Shown piece by piece: positions 23,473-34,751 of a DNA stretch of 64,000 nt; the stretch's first letter is position 1; every line of letters begins with the position of its first letter. A program made the translations under genes and the position numbers. The notes beneath the pieces are model-generated. The model did no database searches and was not told the origin of the DNA. It saw only the letters and a list, made by a program, of their open reading frames with translations. Source of the stretch: Volutella citrinella (taxonomy: Eukaryota > Ascomycota > Sordariomycetes > Hypocreales > Nectriaceae); contig JAWZSP010000002.1 of NCBI GenBank assembly GCA_034401135.1, forward strand, positions 4,836,001-4,900,000. Reading direction: 5' to 3'.

Positions 23473-24906
23473 ATGCTCTTATCCGGCTGCTTATGGCTGG
23501 TCGTTGGGCTATTGCCCAGCGTCAGTCTCGCCGCGACTGCCAACATGGACATCTGGAACGTGGATCCAAACTGCAGGTCGTACGAGGCGGACTTGGCCAA
23601 TGCCCAGGATCTCGTTCTCGAAATCGCAGAAAAGGTGGTCAAGGATCTCGAGTTCGTGGCGGGAAAGAAGCCCAGAGAGAGCGGCTTTTTCTCCAAGCCA
23701 GCCGAGAGTTTCCGTTGGCTGCGCATCGCCGCCGCTGTCAACGCCGTCTTTGGTGTACTCCCAGATCCGAACAAGAGTGAGAGTCTTTGGAATTCGCAGT
23801 GGGGGAAGCCCCATGGTATGTTGGATCCCGGGTCAATCGTAATTCGCGACTGACACAATTCTTCACAATAGACGTGTTTAGCAAAATGGCACGCGCCCTC
23901 AAGGGCACCCGCAACAGTCCAGCAAGCGGATACAACCCGCGTCTCGCACGGCGCCCAGGCGCCAAGCCCAAGCTGGAATGCGGAGATGACGGTTGGACGT
24001 GGTATGGCCTCGACAGCGTCGTTCCAGGCACGAAACTCACGATACGCGATCATCCAGACTTCCAAGCATCGATGAAGGAAGGCGGCGCAGGGGCATGGTA
24101 TAAGGACGAGCGATGGGTCTGGAAGAAGACAGAGAGACAGCAGCCAGTCATCTGTGATGGGAATGAGGAGGCTGCTACTTTTATTCACTACGACTTCATC
24201 GTCTTCTGCAAGGCTCTCGAACCGCGAAATCTGAGGCAGATGAGTCCCAGTATGCGAAAGTCATTGATGAAGCCAGGGGACTCGATTTACTACTTCAGCC
24301 TTGTGAACACGATGTTACACGAGTATGCTCATTGGTACGGTGGCCTGTACAACCCAGACGACTCTTCATCTATTAGTAAGTTGCGTGTATTTCTTTGCAA
24401 ACAAAGCCGCCTTGCGTTGCTAACAGATTCTTGTCAATAGTTATCCGTGATCACCCAAGGACCGACGGCGATGGAAAGTTGTTGTACTGGCACAAGGCCA
24501 CGAGGAAATACTTGCCTTTTGACAACGCGTTGACCGCAGCCGAAATGGCTCTAAAGGCGGTGGTAGAGTCATTTACTTGTGAGTACGGTCCTGTTACTGG
24601 ACAAGAACAGACGCTGAAATGATGTGCTCCGTCGCTAGATGGTCGAGAATCCGTATGGAACCTGGCGCGCGATCATTCGCCACTGAAACACACTGGAACA
24701 GTCAAGGCTGTGACTAGCGCCGAGACTTTGATGATTTTTGCCCTGATGATGTGAGTTCGAGAATTCTTTCATTTGATTTATGCTTGGAAGTGCCTGTTAA
24801 GAAGCGCTCACTGACAATGCGAATGTCTAGATACCACGACGAATGGGACTGGTCGGAAGAAGGATTGGCCCGGGACCCGGAGCTATTGAAACAGCCGCCA
24901 AAGTGA
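23473..24906 (+). CDS. Secreted zincin-type metalloprotease candidate (HEYAH), 390 aa
   Basis: Five exons: 23473-23815, 23872-24375, 24441-24578, 24639-24750 and 24831-24906, all GT-AG with matching phases. A signal peptide covers about residues 1-20 (hydrophobic core LWLVVGLLPSVSLA). The mature protein starts near NMDIWNVDPNC, the D-x-x-C opening common in fungal secreted deuterolysin-like proteins. The zinc-binding HExxH is HEYAH at residues 264-268, inside a helix (SLVNTMLHEYAHWYGG). The third ligand is not certain; an Asp a few residues downstream (YNPDDSS) is a candidate. Six other cysteines or fewer lie in the rest. It is probably an extracellular peptidase, but it could have lost activity or bind metal for another purpose. 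It is divergent from the S8 protease. Confidence 0.8.
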
Positions 24907-25080
24907 TTGGCATGAGCCTGAAGATATCGTAAAAGCGTGATTACGATGGTGCATTGCTTTCGGTTTGAAAAGACTAGAAGATGTTCAAACTCGGGGGTGC
25001 TAAAATAGGAATCAAATTTCCCTGCGACTACGGAAAGGTACAGAAATACTGAGAAGGACCAGCTGGAAACAGCCCGTCAA

Positions 25081-27849
25081 TTAGAATCTGGTCATGAGAT
25101 ACCGTCGTCTCTTTTCTTCTGGCATGGCTTCCAGCATCTCTGATTCCGCCCGTTTGACACCCACATAGCTCTGAACCAAGCCTTTTCCAACGACGTCCTG
25201 CAAGGCCTCGTCAGATTCCAGGGCAGCCAGGCTTTGCTCTAGCGTCTTGGGTAGAGGCGTAGTGATGCCCAATTCGGCTCGTTGTGTTGAGGTCAATAGT
25301 GATGCATCAACTAATGGTTTGCACAGTGGTTAGCGATATTCCAAAACATTCAGTGTGGATGGCGAGGAGGATAAGGAACGCTACTGACCTTTGCAATTTT
25401 TGTGTGTCAGCTCGTACTGCTTGGACACTCCCAGATAGCCGGCTGCAATAAGAGCACTCATAGCTAAATACGGGTTCGAGAGTCCGTCGAGCTGCTTCAG
25501 CTCCCAGTGGCCTGCCGACACCTTTCGAATCGGTGTCTCCCGGTTGTGTGAGCCCCAAGTTACCCACTCACCTCCCGACCATATTCCCTGGGCGACACGA
25601 GCGTAGCTCGCATCTTGTGGCAGTGAAAAGGCTGCAACGGCTGGAAGATGGCAGAGAATGCCCGCGAGGAATGAGTCTTCCTGGGTGCACGGCGAAATAG
25701 AGAAGTGAGCATGAGCAGCAGTGCCTGCAGAATTTGGCCAGGGGCGTGGGTGTAACGTCGCACGCAGGCCATGTTGCTTTGCAATGTTGGTGATGGTTTG
25801 TCTGGCGTATATCAAGGTATCGACAGCCGCCAGTGGAGGGGCTGGGGGGAGCACGAATTCAAACTGCCCAGGGCTGGACTCAGCATGGAACTGCTCAACC
25901 TCAATACCAATCGTCCGTAGCGCTGTAACGATTTCCTCTAGTAGCGGAAGAATAGACATGGTCTCTGTTGTCATGCTCGTCCAAGCGTGATTTGTCGTCA
26001 CAGGCTCGTAGTCTGGATCTTCGCCAGACACGGTCTCAACAATCTTGGCGAAGACGACTTCAATCTCGAACCCAAATTTGAGTTCAAACGCGAGTTCGTC
26101 GCTGCAACTTTTCACGACACGCTCCAAGGTCGATCTGGGGCAGCCGTCCAGAATGGAGCCATCCTCTTCCTCCCAAAAGGTCATGACGCTGAAGCTATTC
26201 GAAGACAGGCCAATGTTGCGACACACCGACGAAAGATCTGGCCGCAGATACAGTTGCCCAGTCGCCGTGCCTGCAGTGGTAAGACTGTCGTTTGCTAACA
26301 TATTCAGCATGGCTTTCGATGTGCCCATCCTGCGCTGCTTGCTTGCCAGTTTCGCGAATTCAGAAGCGGTGACCATACGCACTCGGAGGGTAGACGAGTA
26401 GTCCACCATCTGGAGCCACACGAACGCATCCAACCGCCCGCTCAGCAGTTTAGTGGCGGCTGATGAAGATTCATGTGGCAGCTCAAGCGCCTTGCGGTCG
26501 GGTATGGCGTTCTGGATAGCGAGGTCGGTGTTGGGCGACGGCAGACGTAGAGAATAGAGTCGGTTTGAGTTATTGAACAGAATGTCAACAGCCATTTCAC
26601 TGGCGGCCACGGGTGTAATGTCTCCTTTCTCAACCAAGTCAACAAGCCCCTAGGCGAACGCGTTAGCATGTCTGCGCTATCACCACTAGCAGTAGCATCG
26701 GAGGATTGCATGGTTTGCAATTTGGCTAACCTTTGCCAATGCCTCTCTGAATTGCTTGTTGGCCAACCAAAACCCCTCGGGGTGCGAATGCCCGTCAGTG
26801 CTCCAAAGCAACTTTGACGAAGGGGCGAGATGCAAACTAGAACGAAGTATCGACTCTTGACCCTCGCGACTGGCCATAGGAAACACAAGACTCAGGTCTA
26901 GGTAGACGTTGTGATACACCTCGGCGAGGTAGCCTGCTTCGCGGGTGTAAGGGTATGCAGAGTGAAGCAAGACGAAATTGACGCCCGGAAATTTTTCAAT
27001 GACGGGCTGTAGATAGGCAGGATTCGAATAGATCAGGCTGATATCCGAGTCTCCGTATCCCGCGTGCAACTGCATGGGCTTCGACACTCCCTGTTGGGTT
27101 CGCTCAAGGTCAATACATTGTAGCGCAGTAAGGAGGAGCCAGTCGTTGATGGCCTTGTCGTCCACGCGAAAAGCATCCCCTTTTTCGATCAAACGAGAGA
27201 AGGACGCAAGGACAGAATCAGGGTCGTCGCACGCACCGATGTTGACATCCAAGCCAGTTCGATAGCAAATAACAGACTTGAATCCAACAACGTCCTCGTC
27301 GCGAAGTTCTTCCTGCATCTGCTGGCGAAAGGACCGCTGAAATGATGTCAAAGCTGCACCAAGAGCATCTGCTGTAGCTGGAATGGCGAGGGTCGTAGAT
27401 ATCTTCCGAAGCAGCTCGGCTGCCAGTGTTTCTATACGCACGATTCGTTTCGTTGGGTGAGAGACGAATTGGTCATGCCATTTGTACGACGATAGATTGT
27501 CGTCTTGCAGCAGGTCATCAAGCAGTAGCATGCCCGTTCCAGCCAGGCATCGTCGTACAAGGCCGGGGTAATCATGCCTGGCCATTTCTGTGCGGGCCGC
27601 GACAATGGAATCCCAGTTGGGCTCACATTTGAATAATTCGGCCAGGTGCGTCACCGCGCGGTGATACGAGAGCTTCTTCACTGCGGCTTGCAGGGCTGGG
27701 CCTGATGCCTCGCTTACTGCGTGCTGCAATGGATACTTCTCATAGTCGATGGCGTGGGGAAGACGGAGGATATTGTGCGCATGATGGTCAACGATTGGAT
27801 GGGACTGGATGAGTCGACGAAGGTCAGCCATAGTATTTGGACTAGCCAT
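25081..27849 (-). CDS. FluG-like fusion: amidohydrolase plus glutamine synthetase domains, 869 aa
   Basis: Three exons, 27849-26731, 26649-25389 and 25310-25081. The N-terminal half is an amidohydrolase-2 domain with metal-binding DHHAHN, LHAGYGDSDIS, LLHSAYPYTREAGYL and WSTDGHSHPEGFW. The C-terminal half is a type I glutamine synthetase domain with FEIEVVF, ESSPGQFEFVLP, HPRPW, AHAHFSI and NRETPIRKV, so the metal- and nucleotide-site residues look preserved. This order is that of Aspergillus nidulans FluG (865 residues), a developmental protein needed for an extracellular conidiation signal. Paralogues are common and their substrates unproven. An earlier in-frame ATG at 27987 would add 46 residues, but the chosen start gives the family's usual length and its N-terminus. 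It is divergent from the gamma-glutamylcyclotransferase gene. Confidence 0.88.
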
Positions 27850-28517
27850 TCTGCTTGGATAGTGGTGGAGTGTGAAAGTCAAGACAGGATTTTGTGAAGG
27901 TTTGTTATTCCCTAAGGTCGTATGTGCTCGCCAGGAGGTATTTAAGGAACTCGGTAAACATCTCGCTCCAACTGTGCCATGATTCATATCTGTATGCCGA
28001 GAGTGTTGGCAAGAGAATTGTGGTCGTCTAACAACATCAAACGTGGACTAGCGTCGAAGCCACCAGCTCATCGTCTAGCAACATCAAAAGGGGACTAGCG
28101 GTTCTTTGTGAGACCAGGGGTTCGACGCTCGTCTCCACCAAAGCACCGCTTACCCTGAGGTCTTGATGAGAACCACGACTCATTCTGGTATCCTTCTAGA
28201 CAATTACAAGGGTTGAAAAGAAAAGCGGCATGGGGCAAGGCCCGCAGCTGAGTGATTTTGCCATGCCGTCGTATAATAACATGGATAATGGACTAGCCGG
28301 TTGCGTACGTGGAGCTGAAACTACCAAGCGCCGAAATGGAAGCTGCAATGTGGAGCGTGCGATCACATTTACCTCAATACACCCTTGAATGCATTTAAAG
28401 GAATTTTAATAGCTATATTTTTGGCAATAATCTCAGCCATGGAAAGGAGTCAAGCTTCCACGAGCTAAAAATCAGCAAGACAACTCGGCGACGTTGTTCT
28501 ATCTCACGCTTTCAGTC
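27850..28517. promoter_or_regulatory. Divergent promoter of FluG-like and GGCT genes
   Basis: A 668-base shared 5' region. It holds a pair of imperfect 30-base direct repeats at 28024-28053 and 28071-28100 (27 of 30 identical), listed separately. The GGCT side is AT-rich near 28390-28440. Confidence 0.5.
28024..28100. repeat. Imperfect 30-base direct repeat pair in divergent promoter
   Basis: Two copies, 28024-28053 and 28071-28100, start 47 bases apart and differ at three positions. Both begin TCGTCTA and end GGACTAGCG. A shorter echo, GGACTAGCCGGTTG, occurs near 28287. They sit between two divergent genes, so a regulatory role is possible, but a relic of an inserted sequence is equally possible. 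Confidence 0.6.
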
Positions 28518-29231
28518 ATGGCGAACCACTCTCCTACCTCTGTTGACCCGGATACAAATCGTCCCTTGTACTTTGCATACGGCTCAAACCTTTCCCACAG
28601 CCAGATGTATGATCGCTGCAAGGACAGACCCGAGCAATCTGCCGTCCCTGTGGCAATTGCCCGTCTAGACGGCTGGAAGTGGATTATTTGCGAGCGCGGC
28701 TATGCTACCATTATTCCCCCGCCTACGCTGAGAATGGGTCGTCTATTATCCCAATGGGGAGGAGCGGATCAGGCACAGGACGATGACTCACGGGACAAGG
28801 TCTACGGGATTCTGTATCGCATGACGCGCAACGACGAGGCGCTCCTTGATGGCTACGAGGATGTTGACCACAGCGCGCCCGCTAGCAATGGCGAAGTCAA
28901 CTTGGAAATGAGGCCAAAGGAACAAGGAGCTGGCGATTATACCAAATGGTATGTGCCTGTTACCATCGAGAAATGGATAGTGAATAGGGACCGTGGTGGC
29001 GAAGTCGAAGGAGATACGGCTACAAATGCTTCCGGTCAAGCGGATCTGTCCACACCCGTGCCCGCCACTTGCACTGCTCTGATCTACGTGGACGAGGAAT
29101 GCGTTTGCGTTGGCGAACCGAAACAAGAGTATGTGGGACGAATGAATCGCGCTATCGAGGAGGCGTGCGCCCTGGGTCTGCCACAGGAATGGGTGAAGAC
29201 AGTTATGAGGCCATTTATCCCTGAGCTGTGA
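28518..29231 (+). CDS. Gamma-glutamylcyclotransferase-like protein, 237 aa
   Basis: Single exon. The first in-frame ATG is at 28518. The GGCT fold signature LYFAYGSNLSHSQM appears near residue 19, and it is followed by LDGWKWIICERGYATII and KVYGILYRMTRNDEALLDGYEDV. The Glu in the second half of that segment occupies the position of the catalytic acid in the family. Such enzymes release 5-oxoproline from gamma-glutamyl amino acids or gamma-glutamylamines. Compared with small GGCTs the protein has an acidic insertion of about 25 residues near position 95 and a longer C-terminal part. It is cytosolic, with no signal peptide. It is divergent from the FluG-like fusion, whose synthetase half could make gamma-glutamyl bonds, so a paired role is conceivable. 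Confidence 0.85.
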   Translation: MANHSPTSVDPDTNRPLYFAYGSNLSHSQMYDRCKDRPEQSAVPVAIARLDGWKWIICERGYATIIPPPTLRMGRLLSQWGGADQAQDDDSRDKVYGILYRMTRNDEALLDGYEDVDHSAPASNGEVNLEMRPKEQGAGDYTKWYVPVTIEKWIVNRDRGGEVEGDTATNASGQADLSTPVPATCTALIYVDEECVCVGEPKQEYVGRMNRAIEEACALGLPQEWVKTVMRPFIPEL

Positions 29232-29636
29232 TTATTAGCTTTAGAAGATGAAGGAAATGGTTTCATGAGAAAGGGGAATAAATTTCGACTAAATCAGTCT
29301 CTTTGTTGTAGCTGTTGATACGCAGTATATGGATGATACACCGGACTAATATTAATGCGAGTGCGTAAGGCCCAAGTGTGACTCGACTATGCGAATAAGG
29401 GCGCGATTGATTACATTGCTCTTGGTCATTCCCTAGCCTCGGCACAAACAGGGGCTCCTCCAACGTCATTTCTTTTAAACATTATATTGAAACTGCGTTT
29501 TTCTATATGCGTACCCTCAACCAACGATTGATCCGCCGTCGAGGTTTAAGCCGCACCCGACAGAGTCCACACCGCATCACCGCTTTTCACTCATCACGGC
29601 GCAACCGGATCACCGTAAAGGCGGGTGTCTAAGATT
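29232..29636. other. Intergenic between GGCT and regulator genes
   Basis: About 400 bases on a same-strand junction. It should hold the GGCT 3' end and the promoter of the Zn2Cys6 regulator. No RNA gene seen. Confidence 0.5.
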
Positions 29637-31390
29637 ATGAGCACGTCTACTCAGGAAGGCGTCCAATCCGAATCGCGACCATCGCCTCGGCGGCGAAAAT
29701 GGCATCCTCGCGTCGTCACTGGTTGCAGTACTTGCCGCAGAAGGCGCGTCAAGTGTGACCAAGGGCTTCCATCTTGCGCAAACTGCACACGACTATCTCT
29801 ATCCTGTGAAAATCCCCGCAGGATAGTGTTCAAGGTCATCGACTCGGTGGAATATGCGCTTCGCAGTCGAGATTCTTCTTCTACACAGCACAGTCCCAGT
29901 AGTGGAGCAGTTCCTCGAGAATTATCTGAAGATGGACATGTTGACCCTACCAATGTCGACAGCACGCAGCCTAGCGTATACAGCAGCCCATCAACTAGCC
30001 AAACAAGCCTTGGAACCCTGGACTTGGACTTGAGTTGCAGAACTTCGCCTGGACTATCGACTCCGTCCCCGGCCTCTGCCATCTCCTCACCCGACACCAT
30101 GTATCATAACCACTTCATCAACACCGTCTCAACTATTCTCATAATTTACGACACCCCTTCCAACTCGAACCCGTATCGCCTGCTACCACAACTCTCCGGC
30201 TCTTCAGACTTGCTCAGAAACACAATGATCGCTTTTGGGGCCTGGCACTTGGCCAATACAATCGATACTCCGAATAAGCAGCAGCATAATCGCGCTGCTA
30301 CGGTGGCATACACCGCGGTCATCAGCCGATTCAGAGATATAATCGCTGATGCTTCAGCGAAGGCCGACCTAGAACAGTTTGCCACATGTCTATTGCTTTG
30401 CACATTTGAGAAGATGGCTTCTACGGGCTCCATGTGGAAGATACACCTCGCAGGCGCACGCCAGGTCTTTGAGGCCATGTACAGTCCCAAAGTTGGCGCA
30501 GCAGCCCTGAAACATGACACAGGGGAGTCACGAATCCCAATATCAGTGCCCATGCGCCGATTCTTAATTTCACTCATGTCATATCTCGACGTTGCGGCCT
30601 GCTGTGCCACAGGACAAGCCACGGTTTTGCCTGGAGACTATTGGGAAGCGTACGTTGGCGGCTGGGAGTACAACATGGGCGTGCCAAGTCTATGCTTGAC
30701 ACATGACCCAGCCGACAAGAAACTTGCCCAGATCTGCCAAGCGTGGTCAAGGCTCATGTCAATCCAAGTCGGCATCAGCGTTTTCGCAAGGCAGCAGAGG
30801 TTAGGAATAGAGGAGCCTGAACGGGATCTACTCTTTAACGATCTGGCCCATAGACTCAAGGCATGGCATGTTGCCACGCCAGATATATTCGACCGCCTTG
30901 CTACGCTGGATAGAATGCCGCCGGATATCGTAGGAAGAGAGTTGGAGGTCTGGACTGCAGCCGCCTGCATTGAATGCTATGCCATGGCAACAACCATTCA
31001 CCTCGACAGGGTTGCGACCCAAACCCTTGGCAACGCCGCGACAGACCCGGTCATAGCATCTGCAGTGGCCAGGATTTTGCAGTTGATGCTGACGTTTCAG
31101 CGCGGCCTCAACAGCATGGCTATACTCTGGCCCTTGTTTATGGCAGGGATTGCCGCAGTTGATCCGGACCATCACAACACACTGCGGGACTGTTTTTCAA
31201 GGTTGAAGATGTTTGCATTTCAGGTACGAGACGCGAAGCATGCGAAGGACGCAACCATGGCTAACCAAGTGTACAGAACGTTTCGCGAGCCCTGGACACA
31301 TTGGAGTATGTGTGGCTGCAGCAGCGGTTATTTGGCAAAGCTAATTACAAAGAGTTTGACGAGCTTGCTGCTGCAAACCTGCTTCCTTGA
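29637..31390 (+). CDS. Zn2Cys6 fungal transcription factor, 566 aa
   Basis: Two exons, 29637-31223 and 31277-31390, with a 53-base intron near the 3' end. Removing it replaces a Cys-rich tail with NVSRALDTLEYVWLQQR, the usual end of the Fungal_trans_2 domain, so I prefer the spliced form. The zinc cluster is TGCSTCRRRRVKC, then DQGLPSCANCTRLSLSC, about residues 29-57, with basic residues between as expected. A Ser/Thr-rich linker of about 90 residues follows, then the regulatory domain with LLLCTFEKMASTGSMWKIHLAGAR. This is the architecture of many arginine- or metabolite-responsive regulators and of cluster regulators. It lies next to the FluG-like/GGCT pair and is convergent with an O-methyltransferase; either could be a target. 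Confidence 0.87.
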
Positions 31391-32177
31391 TGGATGCAAC
31401 CACTTGAAGCCAGTAGCAGGAGGTTATTTGAGCTGGTCTGATGTCGCTTGGTGCTGAAAATGTGGAATCTCGAAGCACGTACTGGCATGAATAATGATGA
31501 GACGTTTCATGAGACACTGATTCGCTCACTGATGAATTTGAGAATGTGGGAAACTCGCGACACCAACTCACATGTGACTCATAGAGCTGAGCGAAGGCTG
31601 TATCTTGCTCACTCGCTGACATTATGATGTCTTACCGCCTTACGTGGATTGGCGCAAGATCCTGCCGAGTCCGTGGACACAACAGGCGTTGCTCCGAAAA
31701 GGAAATTCTTATCGCTGGCCCAGGTGGGATCCGTTATTCCTTCTTCAGCCTTAGAGAACGCCCGCTGCCACACCAGCAGCCTAGAAATGAATCAGAGGAG
31801 CGCTCCCCAGGTTCCAGGCCCTTCCAGGGAGTGCGCTAAACCGAAACCAGGCGTCTTTCACGACGACCCCTGTCGATGATGCCACAGATAAATAGCAGTG
31901 GATCGATCACACGAGAGCATTGTTATCTGCTAAAAGCATTACGCAGGCCCTTGAGAGTAGGCCGCATTCAGTACCTGCTTAAATCAGTGACTCGTCATTG
32001 TCTAGATCAGTCGACTGCGCACCGCAATTTTCACAGGCGGCGTGTTATCAGAACTTTGGTTGCCTTGCTTCCAGACTTTGTGACATTCTGCTATCCCCGT
32101 CCCCATTTCGCTTGGAGTAGCAAACCAGAGCCCCAGATGCTTCTCGCTACCTTGATCCCAGCCAAACGAATGAAGTC
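31391..32177. other. Convergent intergenic region
   Basis: Between the 3' ends of the regulator and the O-methyltransferase. Short frames only; nothing recognised. Confidence 0.5.
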
Positions 32178-33558
32178 CTATCCCGACCTTGTACACTCCA
32201 AGACACTCAATGCCGTTCCCGAGCCTGGAAACAGACGACTGACCTGCAGCCCGATACTCGCCAGAAGACCCTCCCAGTCTTTCAGTGTCCGCTCCTTTCC
32301 GCCAATCCCCATCATTGCGAGATCAATCGCATAGCAAAGCATCGGAGAGTCGGGGGTTAAGACAAACTCCATGATTAGGAGCCTGCTGTCTACGGCCATG
32401 GCATCGAAAACCTGTCGCAGGATCCCTCGGCATTCTTCATCGTTGTAGTCGTGTAGACAGCGACGTAAAATGTACACCAAGGCTCCTATGGAGGCGGAGA
32501 GTGTTCAGTCAGCAAATTATAAGAGTTATCTCATGTACTTGCAATTCACTTACCCTTGACTGGTTGGCTCTGGTGGAAATCGATGCCCATAGTCTGAACG
32601 CCTCCCAGAGCAGGATCCATTCTCTCATCCACTGCTTTGATGACTTCCGGGCGATCTTGCAGCACACATCGGCTGCGAGAGACATTTGGTGTCGCCTTGA
32701 AGATGGCCTGCAGGGTTTGGCCACCTGCACCTCCAATATCAACGAGCAATTTGCGGTCCGCTGGTTTATGACTCTCGCCAACCACCCATTCAAAGTCGTA
32801 TAGCCCATATATACTAATGTACTCGTCCATTTTCCCCATGGACATGGTGAATGTGCTCATCACGTCTGGGTCCTTATTCATGATCTCCCACACAGTCTTT
32901 TCGGGCATGCCATGGCCGAAGGCAACGGGCGTGTGGACCTTGGAAGCTGGTTCCAGCCGGCCGTATACCCGAAAGTACTTTGCCGTGTCGGGCGGACGTG
33001 GAAATTGATCACCGAGCCTAGGGACTGTCAGCTGCAACAAGCAAGATCTGTGGATATGCTCCGTTGGCCACTGACACCAGCTTGAATATCGCTTCGAAAC
33101 TCTCATCAGTGACAAATGCTTTGGATGTCGTCGTGTGGCCAACAGCATCGTTGCCAATGGGCTCGAGCAGGCCGGTAGCAATGAGCATGCGGGTAATTCG
33201 GGCTTTTCAGTTAAGTAATATTCCTACTGGTGTGTTCAAGCCTCTTACATGTCAACTGCACATCCGCTTTGAGCTTGGCTGCGAGATTGATAAACGAGAT
33301 AGACCCGTTGAGGGGTATGTGACGGAAACCTTGCCAGTCGAGGAACAACCGAATGGCCGAGATTTCAGACAGGTTGACGGAAATGTCTGACCAGAGCTCT
33401 GCGGGTCCCCTGGCCAAGTTCAACATTTGACGGAGTATGTTGAGGGTCAAGAGACGTGCTGGATTGTTTTGGGCAGCGCTGTCGAGGAGGCGTACTGCAT
33501 TGCGCAAGTCATTGCAGAGCGGCGTCAGCCTTTCGGACAGGGTCGCATTCTTCTCCAT
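32178..33558 (-). CDS. SAM-dependent O-methyltransferase, 402 aa
   Basis: Four exons, 33558-33249, 33202-33076, 33017-32554 and 32485-32178. The N-terminal helical dimerisation domain is followed by an FVTDESFEAIFKLVLG linker. LLVDIGGAGGQTLQAIF carries the SAM-binding motif I, DRPEVIKAVDE gives the acidic adenosine contact, and YILRRCLHDYND holds the His that acts as base in plant-type and fungal O-methyltransferases. This is the architecture of polyketide-tailoring methyltransferases in fungal secondary metabolism, at the normal length of about 400 residues. No polyketide synthase or peptide synthetase lies in this window, so the substrate and any cluster are unknown. It is convergent with the Zn2Cys6 regulator. 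Confidence 0.88.
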
Positions 33559-33980
33559 GGTTTCGATTGTTTAGGGCTCGATTAATAATGTCAGACTTGA
33601 ATTGGTAACTGTATTTGGCATTACAACAGCCAAGGCCTTGAACCCTCGACTGGGGGACTCTATTAAGGCTCCAGCAGAGACGGTAGACTCAGCAGTCTCA
33701 TGCGGGTGCCGCTAGTCCGCCGGGAGCCGAATACTACTGGGAGCCGAGATCCAGTCAGCTGTTTGAGACATGTACTTGAGACATCTTGGTCGTCATCACT
33801 CAACGAAGAGTTATTACAATGGGGGCGTCAGCCTAACAGTCACAAGTACTCTTTCATCTGTAGGATACCATTTTGAACCAAGCCGAGATTCCAATATACA
33901 ACAATTCTAAATCACACTAAGGCTACAGTTGTAGACGTCCAGATACATTTCATTCCGCAAGATCCCCCCCTGTTCCACAT
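33559..33980. other. Intergenic, no gene recognised
   Basis: Promoter of the O-methyltransferase and 3' region of the next secreted-protein gene. No motif beyond AT-rich stretches at 33880-33920. Confidence 0.5.
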
Positions 33981-34751
33981 TTAAGGCTCAATCATGCCCC
34001 CCTCAACATTGACCGAGCTGGGCCTGCAAGAGTCATCCGTCTTCTTGAAAAAGTCGACCTGCAGGGGAAAGTTCTTGTACCAGCACTGGCACGAGTCCTT
34101 CTGGGCCTGGGTGTAAATCTTCTCGCATCCGGCGAAGTCGCAGCTCCAGGGCTTGCACTCCAGCTCGCCCTTGTCACCGAGCAGGTAGCCGGAGCCGATG
34201 ACTGTGTTACTGCCGTAAATGTACCAGACGCGGCAGCCGTCGACCAACTGGCCGCCAAAGATTTCGGGCGACGACTCGGGGTTCATGTCCTTGCACCCGG
34301 TCATGGCAGTCTTGAGGGATTCCTCGCAGTACTTGATATTCTCGGCGTCGGTGGGCTTGAAGCCGATGTTGGAGCGGCCGATGCATTCCTTCTTGAAGTG
34401 TGTGCCAGCGTACACCCTGACTCCGGTGTTGGGCAGACTGGCGCCCCAAAGGAACTTTGTCGGATCGGACGGGTCCTGCTCCCGGTTGGAGAAGATTGTC
34501 TCCTTGCGGCGGCCAAAGGCGTCCTTGTAGTTGCCCCGAGAGATGGGCGGCACCACCTGCGCGGTCCAGTCGACTTTGCTGCAGACTGCCTTGATGATGC
34601 GATCTCCCTCAGCCTTGGGCCAGCTGTGAAGGCCGCGGACGTCGCATGTAACCGGCGGCGGTGGGTCGTCGCGGCGATGGAGCTGGGGAAAGGCAGTTGC
34701 TGCATCAGCTGCCAGCAGCAGCACGGGGCCGAGGGTAGCCAGGAAGTGCAT
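33981..34751 (-). CDS. Secreted cysteine-rich protein, 12 Cys, 256 aa
   Basis: Single exon from an ATG at 34751. A signal peptide (residues 1 to about 20, LATLGPVLLLAADAATA) is followed by FPQLHRRDD, a dibasic Kex2-like site, so a pre-pro arrangement is likely. The mature protein has 12 cysteines, most in the second half in pairs such as ELECKPWSCDFAGC and SCQCWY. Codon use is GC-rich. I recognise no enzyme family. Size, signal, Kex2 site and cysteine count resemble the protein at 1060-1737, but the sequences show no obvious homology. It could be an effector-like or defence protein. Confidence 0.82.
   Translation of the reverse strand: MHFLATLGPVLLLAADAATAFPQLHRRDDPPPPVTCDVRGLHSWPKAEGDRIIKAVCSKVDWTAQVVPPISRGNYKDAFGRRKETIFSNREQDPSDPTKFLWGASLPNTGVRVYAGTHFKKECIGRSNIGFKPTDAENIKYCEESLKTAMTGCKDMNPESSPEIFGGQLVDGCRVWYIYGSNTVIGSGYLLGDKGELECKPWSCDFAGCEKIYTQAQKDSCQCWYKNFPLQVDFFKKTDDSCRPSSVNVEGGMIEP

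Noticed and set aside
27850..27987. Extended N-terminus of the FluG-like protein from the ATG at 27987
   Set aside because: The extra 46 residues are not like the family's start, whereas the start at 27849 gives the usual length and an N-terminal MASPN.
28100..28145. GGGGTTCGAC...CTCCACCA resembling a tRNA 3' end
   Set aside because: Stems do not pair and no anticodon arm is found upstream; no tRNA is called.
31224..31457. Unspliced C-terminus of the regulator at 29637
   Set aside because: Splicing at 31223/31277 gives the conserved C-terminal helix of the domain; the unspliced tail is Cys-rich and unlike the family.
29637..33558. Secondary metabolite cluster built around the O-methyltransferase
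   Set aside because: Only one tailoring enzyme and a regulator are present; no polyketide synthase, peptide synthetase or terpene cyclase is in the window.
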